A stretch of DNA of 64,000 nucleotides, taken from assembly GCF_001682855.1 (NCBI RefSeq), contig NZ_MAQW01000033.1:173102-237101 (forward strand), in the 5' to 3' direction. Of this stretch, positions 9,022 through 17,591 are shown piece after piece. Position numbers and translations under genes: made by a program. This DNA is from Bacillus sp. FJAT-27264 (GTDB lineage: Bacteria; Bacillota; Bacilli; Paenibacillales; Paenibacillaceae). Within the stretch, counting starts at the first letter, position 1. Every line of letters begins with the position of its first letter. Under the pieces are notes generated by a model, which was not told where the DNA came from, did not search any database, and was given only the letters and a program-made list of their open reading frames with translations.

Positions 9022-10530
9022 CTAGAGCAGCGGGGACATCAGACGCGCCGCCGATTCCAGTATCCGTTCCATCAGGCGTTTGTTCATGAATTCCTCGTGC
9101 ACAATCTGTCTTGTGGAGAGCAAATCGCGCTCGAAGTCCTCGACAATCCGCGCTACACTCTCTGTCCGGATCAACAGCGCATTCACCTCGAAATTCAGGT
9201 GGAAGCTACGCATGTCCATATTTGCCGTACCAATCGTGGCAATTTCCCCGTCCGTAATAAGCAGTTTGGAATGAATGAAGCCCTTCTCATACTCGTAAAT
9301 TTTCACGCCGGATTCCAGCAGTGCCGGGAAATACGAATGGGATGCCAGAAACGGAATCCACTTGTCCGGTTTGGCCGGAAACAGCAGCCGCACATCAAGC
9401 CCCGACATCGCTGCAACGCGTAATGCGGTCAGAATATCCTCATCGGGAATGAAATACGGCGAAGCAATCCATACGGATTCTTGCGCAGAGGTAATCATGG
9501 AGAAGAAAAGATTCTTGAGCGCCCGGCGTTCATTATCCGGTCCGCTGGCAATAATCTGCACCGCGCCGTCTCCAGCCATGTACCGGAGCTTAGGCGACAG
9601 GTAATCCTGCTCCAGAATCTTCTCCCCCGTCGTATGCATCCAGTCCTGGAGGAAAATAATCTGCATCGTCCGTACTGCCTCACCGCGTACCAGCATATGC
9701 GTATCGCGCCAGAACCCGTAAGTTTTGCTGCGGCTCAAATATTCGTCGCCGACGTTAAGTCCGCCCATAAAGCCAACATCGCCGTCGATGACAACGATTT
9801 TGCGGTGATTTCGGTAATTCACCCGGCTGGAGAAAAAGGAGGTCGAGTTGCCGTAAGCCGCCACCTGTACCCCGGCATCACTCATTTCCTTCAGAAAGGA
9901 CTTCGAGAGCTGAATGCTGCCGACCGCATCATACATGAATCGAACGGTTACGCCGGCACGCGCTTTTTCAATCAGGATCTGCTGGATGCGTGTCCCGATA
10001 TGGTCTGCCCGAAAGATGTAATACTCCATATGAATATGATGCTGTGCCTGCCGCAGCTCCAGAAGGAGGGTGCCAAAAGTCTCTTCTCCGTTGGTCAGCA
10101 CCCGCGTCTCTGACGTACAGGAGATTGGCGTCCGTGCCAAGCGTTGCGACAATCCCAACAGCTTCTGATGAGGCTCTGCAAACTCCGACCAATCATGGTG
10201 AGTGCGCAGCGCATCGTTCTCAATTCGCTCGTAGGCCATCATGTCAAGCTGGGCCTTTTTATCATATTTACGACGCTTGAATACGTTCTGTCCGAACAGG
10301 AAATAGAAGATAAGTCCCACTACCGGAATCAAAGCCAGTAGCAATATCCATGACATCGTTGTGGAAGGATTCCGGTTCTCCATAGAAATGGCGAGTCCGA
10401 TGGATATGACCGTCAATGTAGAGAAAATACTAATAATGGTCGTGCCGGTACTACCGAACAGACCAAAGCCGAAGTAATAAAAAGCTATAAAAGCTCCAAT
10501 AATGACAATTGCCTGCAATCCTCTTCTCAT
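9022..10530 (-). CDS. cls: Cardiolipin synthase
   Basis: The enzyme condenses two phosphatidylglycerols into cardiolipin at the membrane. Two N-terminal membrane segments are visible (about residues 7-25 and 30-55). Two intact HKD motifs follow: HRKIVVIDGD with GGLN, and HSKLLITDGE with GTAN. Length 502 is typical for the Gram-positive PLD-type synthases. It stands in clear contrast to the degenerate PLD-like protein encoded convergently next to it. A bidirectional hairpin separates them. Confidence 0.95.
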   Translation of the reverse strand: MRRGLQAIVIIGAFIAFYYFGFGLFGSTGTTIISIFSTLTVISIGLAISMENRNPSTTMSWILLLALIPVVGLIFYFLFGQNVFKRRKYDKKAQLDMMAYERIENDALRTHHDWSEFAEPHQKLLGLSQRLARTPISCTSETRVLTNGEETFGTLLLELRQAQHHIHMEYYIFRADHIGTRIQQILIEKARAGVTVRFMYDAVGSIQLSKSFLKEMSDAGVQVAAYGNSTSFFSSRVNYRNHRKIVVIDGDVGFMGGLNVGDEYLSRSKTYGFWRDTHMLVRGEAVRTMQIIFLQDWMHTTGEKILEQDYLSPKLRYMAGDGAVQIIASGPDNERRALKNLFFSMITSAQESVWIASPYFIPDEDILTALRVAAMSGLDVRLLFPAKPDKWIPFLASHSYFPALLESGVKIYEYEKGFIHSKLLITDGEIATIGTANMDMRSFHLNFEVNALLIRTESVARIVEDFERDLLSTRQIVHEEFMNKRLMERILESAARLMSPLL

Positions 10531-10660
10531 ATTCTACCTACCTTCTTTTTACATCACGAAAATGACACATTTATATATTACATGAATAAGAGGGTTCTTC
10601 CTACAAAATCGGTGTCAAATTGATAATTGCGACAAAATTGTAACCTTTGTCAGTGTAAAT

Positions 10661-10689
10661 TTGTAATACCCAGAAAGTTATAATATAAT
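10661..10689 (+). promoter_or_regulatory. Predicted sigma-A promoter of the tetR-RND operon
   Basis: TTGTAA (10661-10666), a 17-base spacer and TATAAT (10684-10689) make a good sigma-A promoter. Transcription would begin near 10696, which excludes the ATG at 10694 as a start and supports the GTG at 10745. Confidence 0.65.
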
Positions 10690-10694
10690 TTTCA

Positions 10695-10708
10695 TGACTA
10701 ACCAGTCA
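10695..10708. promoter_or_regulatory. Candidate TetR operator overlapping +1
   Basis: TGACT-AACC-AGTCA is a perfect 5+5 inverted repeat located at the predicted transcription start. TetR-family repressors commonly bind such palindromes over their own promoter, so autoregulation of the operon is a reasonable inference. Confidence 0.5.
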
Positions 10709-10744
10709 ATTTCAGAACTTATCAGTCAGAAAGGGGATCCATCG

Positions 10745-11665
10745 GTGGCAGACCGTACCCAGGACAAGAAGGAACAGATTATCAAGACGGCGATGCAACT
10801 GTTCGCTGTGAAAGGTTCTTCCTCCACTTCCATGCAAGAAATCGCGGAGCTAAGCAGCATGTCCAAGGGCAGCCTCTATCTCCTGTTTAAATCCAAGGAG
10901 GAGCTGGAACGCAGCATTTATATATACTGCTTCAAGATGATCCGTGACCCTCTGGTTCACGCAGAGCAGGAGACCGGGAAGACACCGCGCGAAAAGCTGC
11001 GGAACCAGGTCGAAATTCTGCTTAATCATGTATACGAGCTGCGTGAGTTTTTGCAACGCCAAATTCAGGATTTTGCGGGAAAAGGCTATTCAGATATCCC
11101 CGAATGGCTGCAAAAAAGTAATGTGATGGTGATGGGCTGGTTCCAGTCCAAGATGGAGAGTCTCTACGGCAAGGATATCTTGCCCTACACAGGCGATTTA
11201 TCCATGATCGCTCACGGCATGATTGGCTCTTATGTACGTGTTCTCTTCCACCCTGAATCCTTTGTACCTACGGCCCGCATGGCGGATCATCTGATCAACA
11301 TGATGGACATCATCGCGGCCTCCCTGCTTGCAGACAAGCCCGCCCCGCTCATCTCACATGCGATGGTTGTAGGCATGCTGGCTGGCCAAGAGGGGAACGT
11401 ACGCAAGAACCCGCTTCAGTTGATTAAGGAAATGAAAGACCTGCTCGGTGCCTTCCCTCTCAAGACCAGACAACAGAAGGATGCTGCGGATTCGCTTGCC
11501 ATTCTGGAAGGGGAAATGCTCGTTTCCCACCCACGGAGAGCCATTATTCAAGGGATGCTTTTCAACCTGCAACCCTGTCCCGAACTCGCCGAGCCCCTGA
11601 AGGAATTAAGAAAATTGTTATCGCCTTACATGCATAACCAAGAGGAGCTGAATTGTACGCCATGA
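10745..11665 (+). CDS. TetR/AcrR family regulator of the RND pump
   Basis: The GTG start at 10745 has AAAGGGG nine bases upstream and lies after the predicted transcription start. The N-terminal helix-turn-helix spans about residues 10-60, with TSMQEIAELSSMSKGSLYLLFKSKEEL typical of TetR proteins (quoted in part: SMSKGSLYLLFKSKEEL). The ligand domain is long, about 240 residues, with a C-terminal part unlike short TetR proteins. Its stop overlaps the start region of the RND gene (ATGA), so the two are translationally coupled. I infer that it represses the pump in response to an unknown ligand. Confidence 0.88.
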   Translation: MADRTQDKKEQIIKTAMQLFAVKGSSSTSMQEIAELSSMSKGSLYLLFKSKEELERSIYIYCFKMIRDPLVHAEQETGKTPREKLRNQVEILLNHVYELREFLQRQIQDFAGKGYSDIPEWLQKSNVMVMGWFQSKMESLYGKDILPYTGDLSMIAHGMIGSYVRVLFHPESFVPTARMADHLINMMDIIAASLLADKPAPLISHAMVVGMLAGQEGNVRKNPLQLIKEMKDLLGAFPLKTRQQKDAADSLAILEGEMLVSHPRRAIIQGMLFNLQPCPELAEPLKELRKLLSPYMHNQEELNCTP

Positions 11666-14600
11666 AAAGTCTGATTAATTTTTCGCTTAAAAACAAATTT
11701 GCGATTTGGCTTCTGACGATCATCATCGTCTTTGCCGGTCTGTACAGCGGACTGACCATGAAGCAGGAGACCCTGCCGAATATCAGTATTCCCTACCTGA
11801 GTATCACAACAATTTATCCAGGCGCTGCGCCAGAAGGGGTTGTGAATGATGTCAGCAAACCCTTAGAACAGAAGCTGCGCAATGTGGATGGCGTCAAGAC
11901 ACTGACCTCCACCTCCCTGGAGAATGCCTCCAGCATTTTCATTGAATTTAATTACGGCACCAACCTGGACAATGCGACAGCAGCCGTCCGCGAAGCATTG
12001 AATGAGGTAGTCCTGCCGGACAACGTGCAAAAGCCGAGAATTTCCCGCTTCAGCCTCAGCTCTCTTCCAGTCGTCTCCCTCAGCCTTGCCGGTGATGGCT
12101 CCAAGCCGCTTGAAGAATTGACCAGCATTGCGGAGAACGACATCCGTCCAGCACTGGAAGACCTTGAAGGCGTAGCGTCGGTACAAATCGCCGGACAGTA
12201 TGTTAAAGAAGTCTCCCTGAAATTTAATCAAGATAAGCTGAAGCAATATGGACTGACCGAAGATACGGTAAAAGGTATCGTTCAAGGATCTTCCTTGCGT
12301 GTGCCGCTTGGCCTGTTCGAAATGGAAGCATCACAGAAAGCCGTCGTTGTCGACGGGAATGTCACAACCATTGATGACTTGAAAAATGTTGCTATCCCTG
12401 TAATGCCAAGCGGTGCTGGCACAGCCGGCGGTGCCGCAGCTCCAGGAGCTGCTGGTGGTGCGGCCGCAGGAGGTGCTGCAAACAACGGTGGAGCCGGAGC
12501 GAATGCCGCAGCCGGTGCGGCCCTCGGTGCAGGACTTCCTACCGTCAAACTTGGCGAATTGGCAGATATTGAAGTTGTAGGCCGTTCTGAATCCATCTCC
12601 CGTACTAACGGGAAGGAATCCATCGGTATTCAGATCGTCAAGGCCAATGATGCCAACACCGTTGAAGTAGTCAACAAAGTCAAGAAGAAGACCGAAGAGC
12701 TCAAAGAACAGTTCAAGGGGCTCGATCTGACGGTTCTGCTCGACCAAGGTAAGCCGATCGAGGATTCGGTAAGCACCATGTTATCTAAGGCTGCCTTCGG
12801 TGCCTTGTTCGCGGTCATTATCATTCTGATCTTCCTGCGGAATATCCGCTCAACGATTATCTCGATCATCTCCATCCCGCTCTCACTGCTGATTGCAGTT
12901 CTGTGCCTGCGCCAGATGGATATCACCCTGAATATGATGACACTAGGCGCGATGACCGTAGCCATTGGACGGGTCGTGGATGACTCCATTGTCGTCATTG
13001 AGAACATCTACAGGCGCTTATCGCTATCAGGCGAGAAGCTGCGTGGCAGAGAGTTAATTAGCGCGGCAACACGCGAAATGTTCGTGCCAATCATGTCGTC
13101 CACTATCGTTACGATTGCCGTATTCTTGCCGCTTGCATTTGTCAGCGGAATGGTCGGCGAATTGTTCCTGCCATTTGCCCTGACTATGGTCTTTGCCCTG
13201 CTGGCTTCACTCATTGTAGCCATCACGCTTGTACCGGCAATGGCGCACTCACTGTTCCGTAACGGTCTGAAAAAGAAGAACGATAATCACGATAAACCGG
13301 ACAGATTGTCTGCCTGGTATCAAAAAGTGCTGGATTGGTGCTTGTCCCACAAGCTAGTCACTTTTGGTGTTGCTGTTATTCTCCTGGTAGGCAGCTTGTT
13401 CCTGATCAAACCGATCGGTGTCAGCTTCATGCCATCCCAGGAAGAGAAGAACGTTACGTTGACTTATTCACCTAAAGCAGGACAGCGTCTGGAGGATGTG
13501 CAGGCGCAAGGCCTGAAAGCAGAGAAATATATTTTGGCACAGAGTCATGTAGATAAGATGCAGTATTCCATCGGCGGAAGCAGCCCGTTCAGCTTGGGCG
13601 GTTCTGGTGGCAAGTCGGGACTATTCTATGTTGCTTACGACAGCAATACACCTGACTTCGAAGCCGTGAAAGAGAAACTGATCGAAGGACTCACCAAAGA
13701 AGTTCCAGAAGGAGTCTGGGGCGATATGTCCGGCATGGCCGGTGGCGGCCTCGGCGGCAGTACGCTGACGGTGAATATTTTCGGAGACAATCTGGATCAA
13801 CTGAAGCCTGTGGCCGATGAAATTGCCGGAATTGTACAGAAGGACACCGCCAACTTCAAGGATGGCAAAACAAGTCTATCCGCAGCCTATGATCAATACA
13901 CAATCGTAGCGGACCAGCAAAAGCTTAGCTCACTGGGCCTTACGGCCGGACAAATCGCCATGAAGCTCAGTCCTGCCGGAGCACGTCCGGTTCTGACCGA
14001 GATCAAGCTGGATGGCAAAAACTATAATGTCTATATTGAGACTGAAAAAGATACGTATACCAGCATCAATGAGATGGAGGATGCGCTTCTCACTTCGCCG
14101 CTTGGCATCACCGTGCCAATTAAAGATGTAGCCAAAGTTGAGAAAGGTTCTTCTCCGGACTCGATCACTCGTATGGATGGCAAAATGAAAGTGGATGTTA
14201 CAGCGGATATCATCGCTAATGACGTTAACGCCGCTTCCAATAGTGTGAAGACCAAAATCGAAGCTCTTAACTTGCCAGATGGTGTAACGGTTACGTTCGG
14301 TGGTGTTACAGAACAAATCAATGACACCTTCGGACAACTCGGTATTGCTATGGCTGCTGCAATCGCCATCGTATACTTCGTACTTGTGGTTACCTTTGGC
14401 GGCGGGCTTGCGCCATTCGCCATTCTCTTCTCGCTTCCGTTCACCGTCATCGGAGCGCTGGTTGCCCTGCTGTTAGCCAAGGAGACCTTAAACGTCTCCG
14501 CTCTGATGGGTGGTCTGATGCTGATCGGTATCGTCGTCACCAACGCGATCGTATTGATCGACCGTGTTATTCATAAAGAAAAAGAAGGACTTACCACCCG

Positions 14601-14841
14601 AGCAGCCCTGCTGGAAGCAGGCGGTACGCGTCTGCGTCCGATCCTGATGACAGCACTCGCTACTATCGGCGCATTGCTGCCGCTCGTGAGCGGGCTCGAA
14701 AACAGCGCCGGCATCATTTCCAAGGGCCTCGGCGTCACGGTTATCGGTGGTCTCATCAGTTCCACGCTCTTGACACTCGTGGTAGTGCCAGTAGTGTACG
14801 AATTCTTGATGAAATTCCGCAAAAAAACTGCGGAAGAATAA
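11653..14841 (+). CDS. RND-family efflux transporter (AcrB/SwrC type)
   Basis: A 1062-residue resistance-nodulation-division permease, related to Gram-positive SwrC/YerP, that exports lipophilic compounds using the proton gradient. An N-terminal membrane helix (IWLLTIIIVFAGLY) and two blocks of transmembrane helices (about 365-540 and 895-1050) flank two extracytoplasmic porter halves. The RND signature lies around GAMTVAIGRVVDDSIVVIEN, with the paired aspartates VVDDS in TM4. TTG 11653 (AGGAG five bases upstream) or ATG 11662 could be the start. The ATG aligns better with homologues. An Ala/Gly-rich low-complexity insert occupies about residues 252-295 in the first porter loop. Confidence 0.92.
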   Translation: MYAMKSLINFSLKNKFAIWLLTIIIVFAGLYSGLTMKQETLPNISIPYLSITTIYPGAAPEGVVNDVSKPLEQKLRNVDGVKTLTSTSLENASSIFIEFNYGTNLDNATAAVREALNEVVLPDNVQKPRISRFSLSSLPVVSLSLAGDGSKPLEELTSIAENDIRPALEDLEGVASVQIAGQYVKEVSLKFNQDKLKQYGLTEDTVKGIVQGSSLRVPLGLFEMEASQKAVVVDGNVTTIDDLKNVAIPVMPSGAGTAGGAAAPGAAGGAAAGGAANNGGAGANAAAGAALGAGLPTVKLGELADIEVVGRSESISRTNGKESIGIQIVKANDANTVEVVNKVKKKTEELKEQFKGLDLTVLLDQGKPIEDSVSTMLSKAAFGALFAVIIILIFLRNIRSTIISIISIPLSLLIAVLCLRQMDITLNMMTLGAMTVAIGRVVDDSIVVIENIYRRLSLSGEKLRGRELISAATREMFVPIMSSTIVTIAVFLPLAFVSGMVGELFLPFALTMVFALLASLIVAITLVPAMAHSLFRNGLKKKNDNHDKPDRLSAWYQKVLDWCLSHKLVTFGVAVILLVGSLFLIKPIGVSFMPSQEEKNVTLTYSPKAGQRLEDVQAQGLKAEKYILAQSHVDKMQYSIGGSSPFSLGGSGGKSGLFYVAYDSNTPDFEAVKEKLIEGLTKEVPEGVWGDMSGMAGGGLGGSTLTVNIFGDNLDQLKPVADEIAGIVQKDTANFKDGKTSLSAAYDQYTIVADQQKLSSLGLTAGQIAMKLSPAGARPVLTEIKLDGKNYNVYIETEKDTYTSINEMEDALLTSPLGITVPIKDVAKVEKGSSPDSITRMDGKMKVDVTADIIANDVNAASNSVKTKIEALNLPDGVTVTFGGVTEQINDTFGQLGIAMAAAIAIVYFVLVVTFGGGLAPFAILFSLPFTVIGALVALLLAKETLNVSALMGGLMLIGIVVTNAIVLIDRVIHKEKEGLTTRAALLEAGGTRLRPILMTALATIGALLPLVSGLENSAGIISKGLGVTVIGGLISSTLLTLVVVPVVYEFLMKFRKKTAEE

Positions 14842-14887
14842 AGCTTAATCTTTCGCTTCGCTATATTCGCATCGGAAGCACAAGGCT

Positions 14888-14939
14888 GTCGCCAGATTCC
14901 AACCGCTAGGAGCGGTTTATAAAGAAGTAATCTGGCGAC
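14888..14939. repeat. Nested perfect hairpin (possible REP-like element)
   Basis: GTCGCCAGATT (14888-14898) pairs over 11 bases with AATCTGGCGAC (14929-14939). The loop contains a second perfect stem, AACCGCT-AGG-AGCGGTT (14901-14917). No T-run follows on either side, so it does not look like a simple terminator. The surrounding stretch 14842-15051 has no gene. Confidence 0.6.
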
Positions 14940-15051
14940 AACAGCGACCGAAAGTCCAAACATTCCACCGTAGTAACGACTGAGCTTTATGTTCGATCTT
15001 GAGTTCGTCTTATGTAGCAAGAAGCTTTTACTTGTAAAACGATTGGATGAT

Positions 15052-15087
15052 CCAAGAGGCCCCTCCGCTTATGGAGGGGCCTCTTGG
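15052..15087. terminator. Strong GC-rich hairpin, probable terminator
   Basis: CCAAGAGGCCCCTCC pairs with GGAGGGGCCTCTTGG around a short GCTTAT loop. No T-run follows directly, so termination efficiency is uncertain. It separates the RND operon from the kinase gene. Confidence 0.55.
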
Positions 15088-15144
15088 CATGTTATTAGGG
15101 AATATTCCAGTGCAAAAGGTCAAGAGTAATGAGGTTACGGCATC

Positions 15145-15174
15145 TTGTGTCAGGGGATTTTCGAACAGTACAAT
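15145..15174 (+). promoter_or_regulatory. Candidate promoter of the PfkB kinase gene
   Basis: TTGTGT (15145-15150) and TACAAT (15169-15174) are separated by 18 bases, about 35 bases before the start codon. Confidence 0.4.
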
Positions 15175-15209
15175 GAAGCTATGAATGCCTATAGAGAGGA
15201 AGACCTAAC

Positions 15210-16154
15210 ATGATTACAACCGTCACGCTGAATGCGGCTGTCGATAAAATCTATACTGTACCGGGATTCCAAGTAAATGGCGTCCACCGGATCACCGATT
15301 CTCTGACCCTCCCTGGTGGCAAAGGCGTCAACGCCGCACGGGTGTTGCGCCAGTTAGGGACAGAGGTAACCGCTTCGGGCTTTGCCGCCGGGTATACCGG
15401 TGAGCAACTGCTCGCCGGGCTAGCTGAAGAAGGCGTCGGCGCCGACTTCGTCAAAGTCGCAAAGGGGGAGACACGGCTAGCCTTGACCGTGCTCGACTCT
15501 GCTTCTGCTACCCAGACGGAGCTGATTGAGTCTGGGCCGGTTATCACAAGGGAGGACCTTTCGGCCCTGCGCAGCAGGCTGGAGAAGCTGGCCCCCCGTT
15601 CCCGGTGGGTACTGCTCTCGGGCAGCCTTCCTCCCGGCTGCCCACCTTGGCTCTATGCAGAGCTGGCGGATATCGCCCATCACGGCGGTGCCAAGGTGAT
15701 GCTGGACGCCAGCGGCGAGGCTCTGCGCCTCGGCCTGCAAGGCCGGCCCGAGCTCGTGAAGCCCAACGAGCACGAAGCTTCAGAGCTGGCCGGTCTCGCA
15801 GACACCGGCAGCGAAGACACCTCTCGGCAGGCGCTGGAAGCGCTGCTGGAGCTTGGGGCGCGTGACGCAGTCGTCACGCTGGGCTCCCGCGGCGCAGTTG
15901 CCGCCGCGGACGGGCAGCGTTACCGCGTAACGCTGCCGCAGATCACTGCCGTGAGCGCGCTCGGCAGTGGGGATGCCACGGCCGCCGGCCTACTGGCGTC
16001 GGCTGTGGCTGGGGGTGACTGGCCGGCGCGGCTTACGCTCGGCGCGGCCTGCGGCACGGCAGCAGCTTTGCAGAGTGCTGCCGGATTCGTGAACCCCGGC
16101 GATGTGGCAGCCATTGCCGCCGGGGTTACCGTCAGCGTGCTGCCCCGGGGGTAA
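15210..16154 (+). CDS. 1-phosphofructokinase/tagatose-6-phosphate kinase family (PfkB)
   Basis: A 314-residue PfkB-fold kinase that phosphorylates a sugar phosphate with ATP. N-terminal TLNAAVDKIY and LPGGKGVNAARVL match the 1-phosphofructokinase (FruK/LacC) branch. The C-terminal ALGSGDATAAG carries the anion hole and catalytic aspartate. The start has a GGAAG site upstream. The usual FruK partners (fruR, fruA) are absent, so the substrate (fructose-1-phosphate, tagatose-6-phosphate or another) remains open. The 3' half is strongly GC-rich. The stop codon sits in the loop of a 16-bp hairpin. Confidence 0.88.
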   Translation: MITTVTLNAAVDKIYTVPGFQVNGVHRITDSLTLPGGKGVNAARVLRQLGTEVTASGFAAGYTGEQLLAGLAEEGVGADFVKVAKGETRLALTVLDSASATQTELIESGPVITREDLSALRSRLEKLAPRSRWVLLSGSLPPGCPPWLYAELADIAHHGGAKVMLDASGEALRLGLQGRPELVKPNEHEASELAGLADTGSEDTSRQALEALLELGARDAVVTLGSRGAVAAADGQRYRVTLPQITAVSALGSGDATAAGLLASAVAGGDWPARLTLGAACGTAAALQSAAGFVNPGDVAAIAAGVTVSVLPRG

Positions 16155-16173
16155 CACGGGGCAGCACGCTGAC
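16131..16173 (+). terminator. 16-bp hairpin spanning the kinase stop codon
   Basis: GTCAGCGTGCTGCCCC (16131-16146) pairs perfectly with its complement at 16158-16173. The TAA stop (16152-16154) is in the loop. There is no T-run. It is the first of three successive hairpins. Confidence 0.6.
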
Positions 16174-16180
16174 TTGCAAG

Positions 16181-16253
16181 CAAAGTGGGCGTCTCCAAGT
16201 CGACGCCCACTTTGTACTATAAGAGCAGCTTAACGTTGCTCTTATAGTACAAA
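16181..16253. terminator. Two overlapping hairpins, bidirectional terminator candidate
   Basis: CAAAGTGGGCGTC pairs with GACGCCCACTTTG (16181-16214). TTTGTACTATAAGAGCA (16211-16227) pairs with TGCTCTTATAGTACAAA (16237-16253). The two stems share the bases 16211-16214, so they cannot both be complete at once. Confidence 0.55.
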
Positions 16254-16379
16254 AAAACTGCCTTGCGCTACCCTTGAAGCACAAAAAAACTTGCCTCTCA
16301 CTGCCTTTTGAAACACACAGAGGCCAGCCTCACGCTTCTTTTAAAGTAAACAAAACTAGTCTCACACTGCTTTTGAAGC
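16249..16379. repeat. Four degenerate tandem repeats of 32-34 bp
   Basis: Units begin at 16249, 16281, 16315 and 16348 and share the pattern ACAAAAAAACT, then CCTCACACTGC, then TTTTGAAGC. Identity between units is moderate. The last unit runs into the terminator of the following minus-strand gene. Confidence 0.6.
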
Positions 16380-16383
16380 ACGC

Positions 16384-16407
16384 AAAAAAGCCCGGTTGCC
16401 CGGGCTT
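16384..16407 (-). terminator. Terminator of the TorD-like gene
   Basis: AAGCCCGG and CCGGGCTT form an eight-pair stem with a TTGC loop. A run of six T follows on the minus strand. Confidence 0.85.
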
Positions 16408-16411
16408 CTTC

Positions 16412-17092
16412 TTACAACATAGATGTAGCGCTTGTCTCCAGCGAAGCCTTCCAGGCTCGCAGCATTTGCAAATCTTGCGGCAAAAACTCCTCCAACATGT
16501 GACTCAAGCCGAGGTACAGCTTGCTCTCCGTCAAGGAATTAAGACGTTCGCAGAACTTCGGGGTCCATCTCAATAGATGCTCTTCCAGAAAAGTCTCCTG
16601 GATCTCCAGCAGCTCCATGGCACTTCTCACCGTGAAGCAGTTATATAGCATCCGTTCGTGCATCACTGCCATAAATTCCAGTTCAATAGCAATATGATCA
16701 TCGGCTTCTTCACCGCATTTCTTGAATACGACTCCCGCCGAGGCATATACATCGGACAAGACATTGCAGAATTCTTTGGCCCGCCCCCGGTTAGCTGCTT
16801 CACGTGCAGCCCGTTCATTCATCAACCGAGTGTATTCCTGCGTCTCCTGTCTGCAGATCTGTGGCAACTTGCCAGGTTCAAGACTGCAGAGATAACGCTT
16901 TAGTTCGCGGCCGCCTTCGGTCATCTCTGCAGCGACGTTCATTTGACGTGTGCTGCACCACTGGGCCACCAGCGAAAGAGACGGTTTTCTTCCGAAGAAG
17001 TCCACCAGCATTTGATATATTAATCCTCGACTTTCCAGCCAACGGGTGTAAGCTTCCGGCACAACAAGCGATGAAGCGGATTGTAAGGTCAT
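16412..17092 (-). CDS. TorD/DmsD/NarJ-type molecular chaperone
   Basis: The 226-residue sequence matches the all-helical TorD family, which escorts molybdenum-cofactor oxidoreductase subunits before export or assembly. Diagnostic features are the central DHIAIELEFMAVM segment (about 132-144) and the later FLEEHLLRWTPKF segment (about 168-180), equivalent to the ExxFM and EHxxxWxxxF motifs of the family. The start has GGGGAGGATT upstream. No molybdoenzyme gene is visible in the window, so its client must be encoded elsewhere. The assignment rests on motif pattern only. Confidence 0.72.
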   Translation of the reverse strand: MTLQSASSLVVPEAYTRWLESRGLIYQMLVDFFGRKPSLSLVAQWCSTRQMNVAAEMTEGGRELKRYLCSLEPGKLPQICRQETQEYTRLMNERAAREAANRGRAKEFCNVLSDVYASAGVVFKKCGEEADDHIAIELEFMAVMHERMLYNCFTVRSAMELLEIQETFLEEHLLRWTPKFCERLNSLTESKLYLGLSHMLEEFLPQDLQMLRAWKASLETSATSML

Positions 17093-17591
17093 TTGACAAA
17101 TCCTCCCCTATTGTTATTCCCGGGTACCGCGGCAAGGAATAGCCGCTTGGCATCTTCCGGTATCCTAGCTGTGTTCTTGGAAAAAGGATGCAATGTTCCT
17201 TCTATATCTAAATTATATCGAAACCATAAAACGCTTTCGGTGAGCATTCTATGTCCATTCCCTTCAATTGTCGCAGATCTGTCAAATTCAGCAGCAAATC
17301 GGCAGGCACTTGGGTATCATCGGATTTCTCATTCTCTACAGAGATTCCTGTCAAGCCAAATCCCCCTCTATAACCCGTACTGCTATTTGTGCTGCATCTA
17401 TTATATGCCTGCGGAAGACAAGCAATTACAGTGCTCCAAAGTGAAGAACTATCCAGGAAAATCTCAATACTGTATAGATAGCCGCCAGCAGCAAATAAGG
17501 AGCCGAACTGTATTTATATTTTATATTTATCGCTCACTAGCGAAATCAATCATTGCTGCTGAGTATTCCTAAATGGATTGCTATTCCATCG
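17093..17591. other. Intergenic region without recognised features
   Basis: About 500 bases between the TorD-like gene and the LysE gene. Open frames on the plus strand lack ribosome binding sites and have irregular codon use. No RNA structure or repeat was recognised. Confidence 0.5.

Noticed and set aside
17093..17572. 159-codon plus-strand frame between torD-like and lysE genes
   Set aside because: No start signal, irregular codon use and no recognisable motif.
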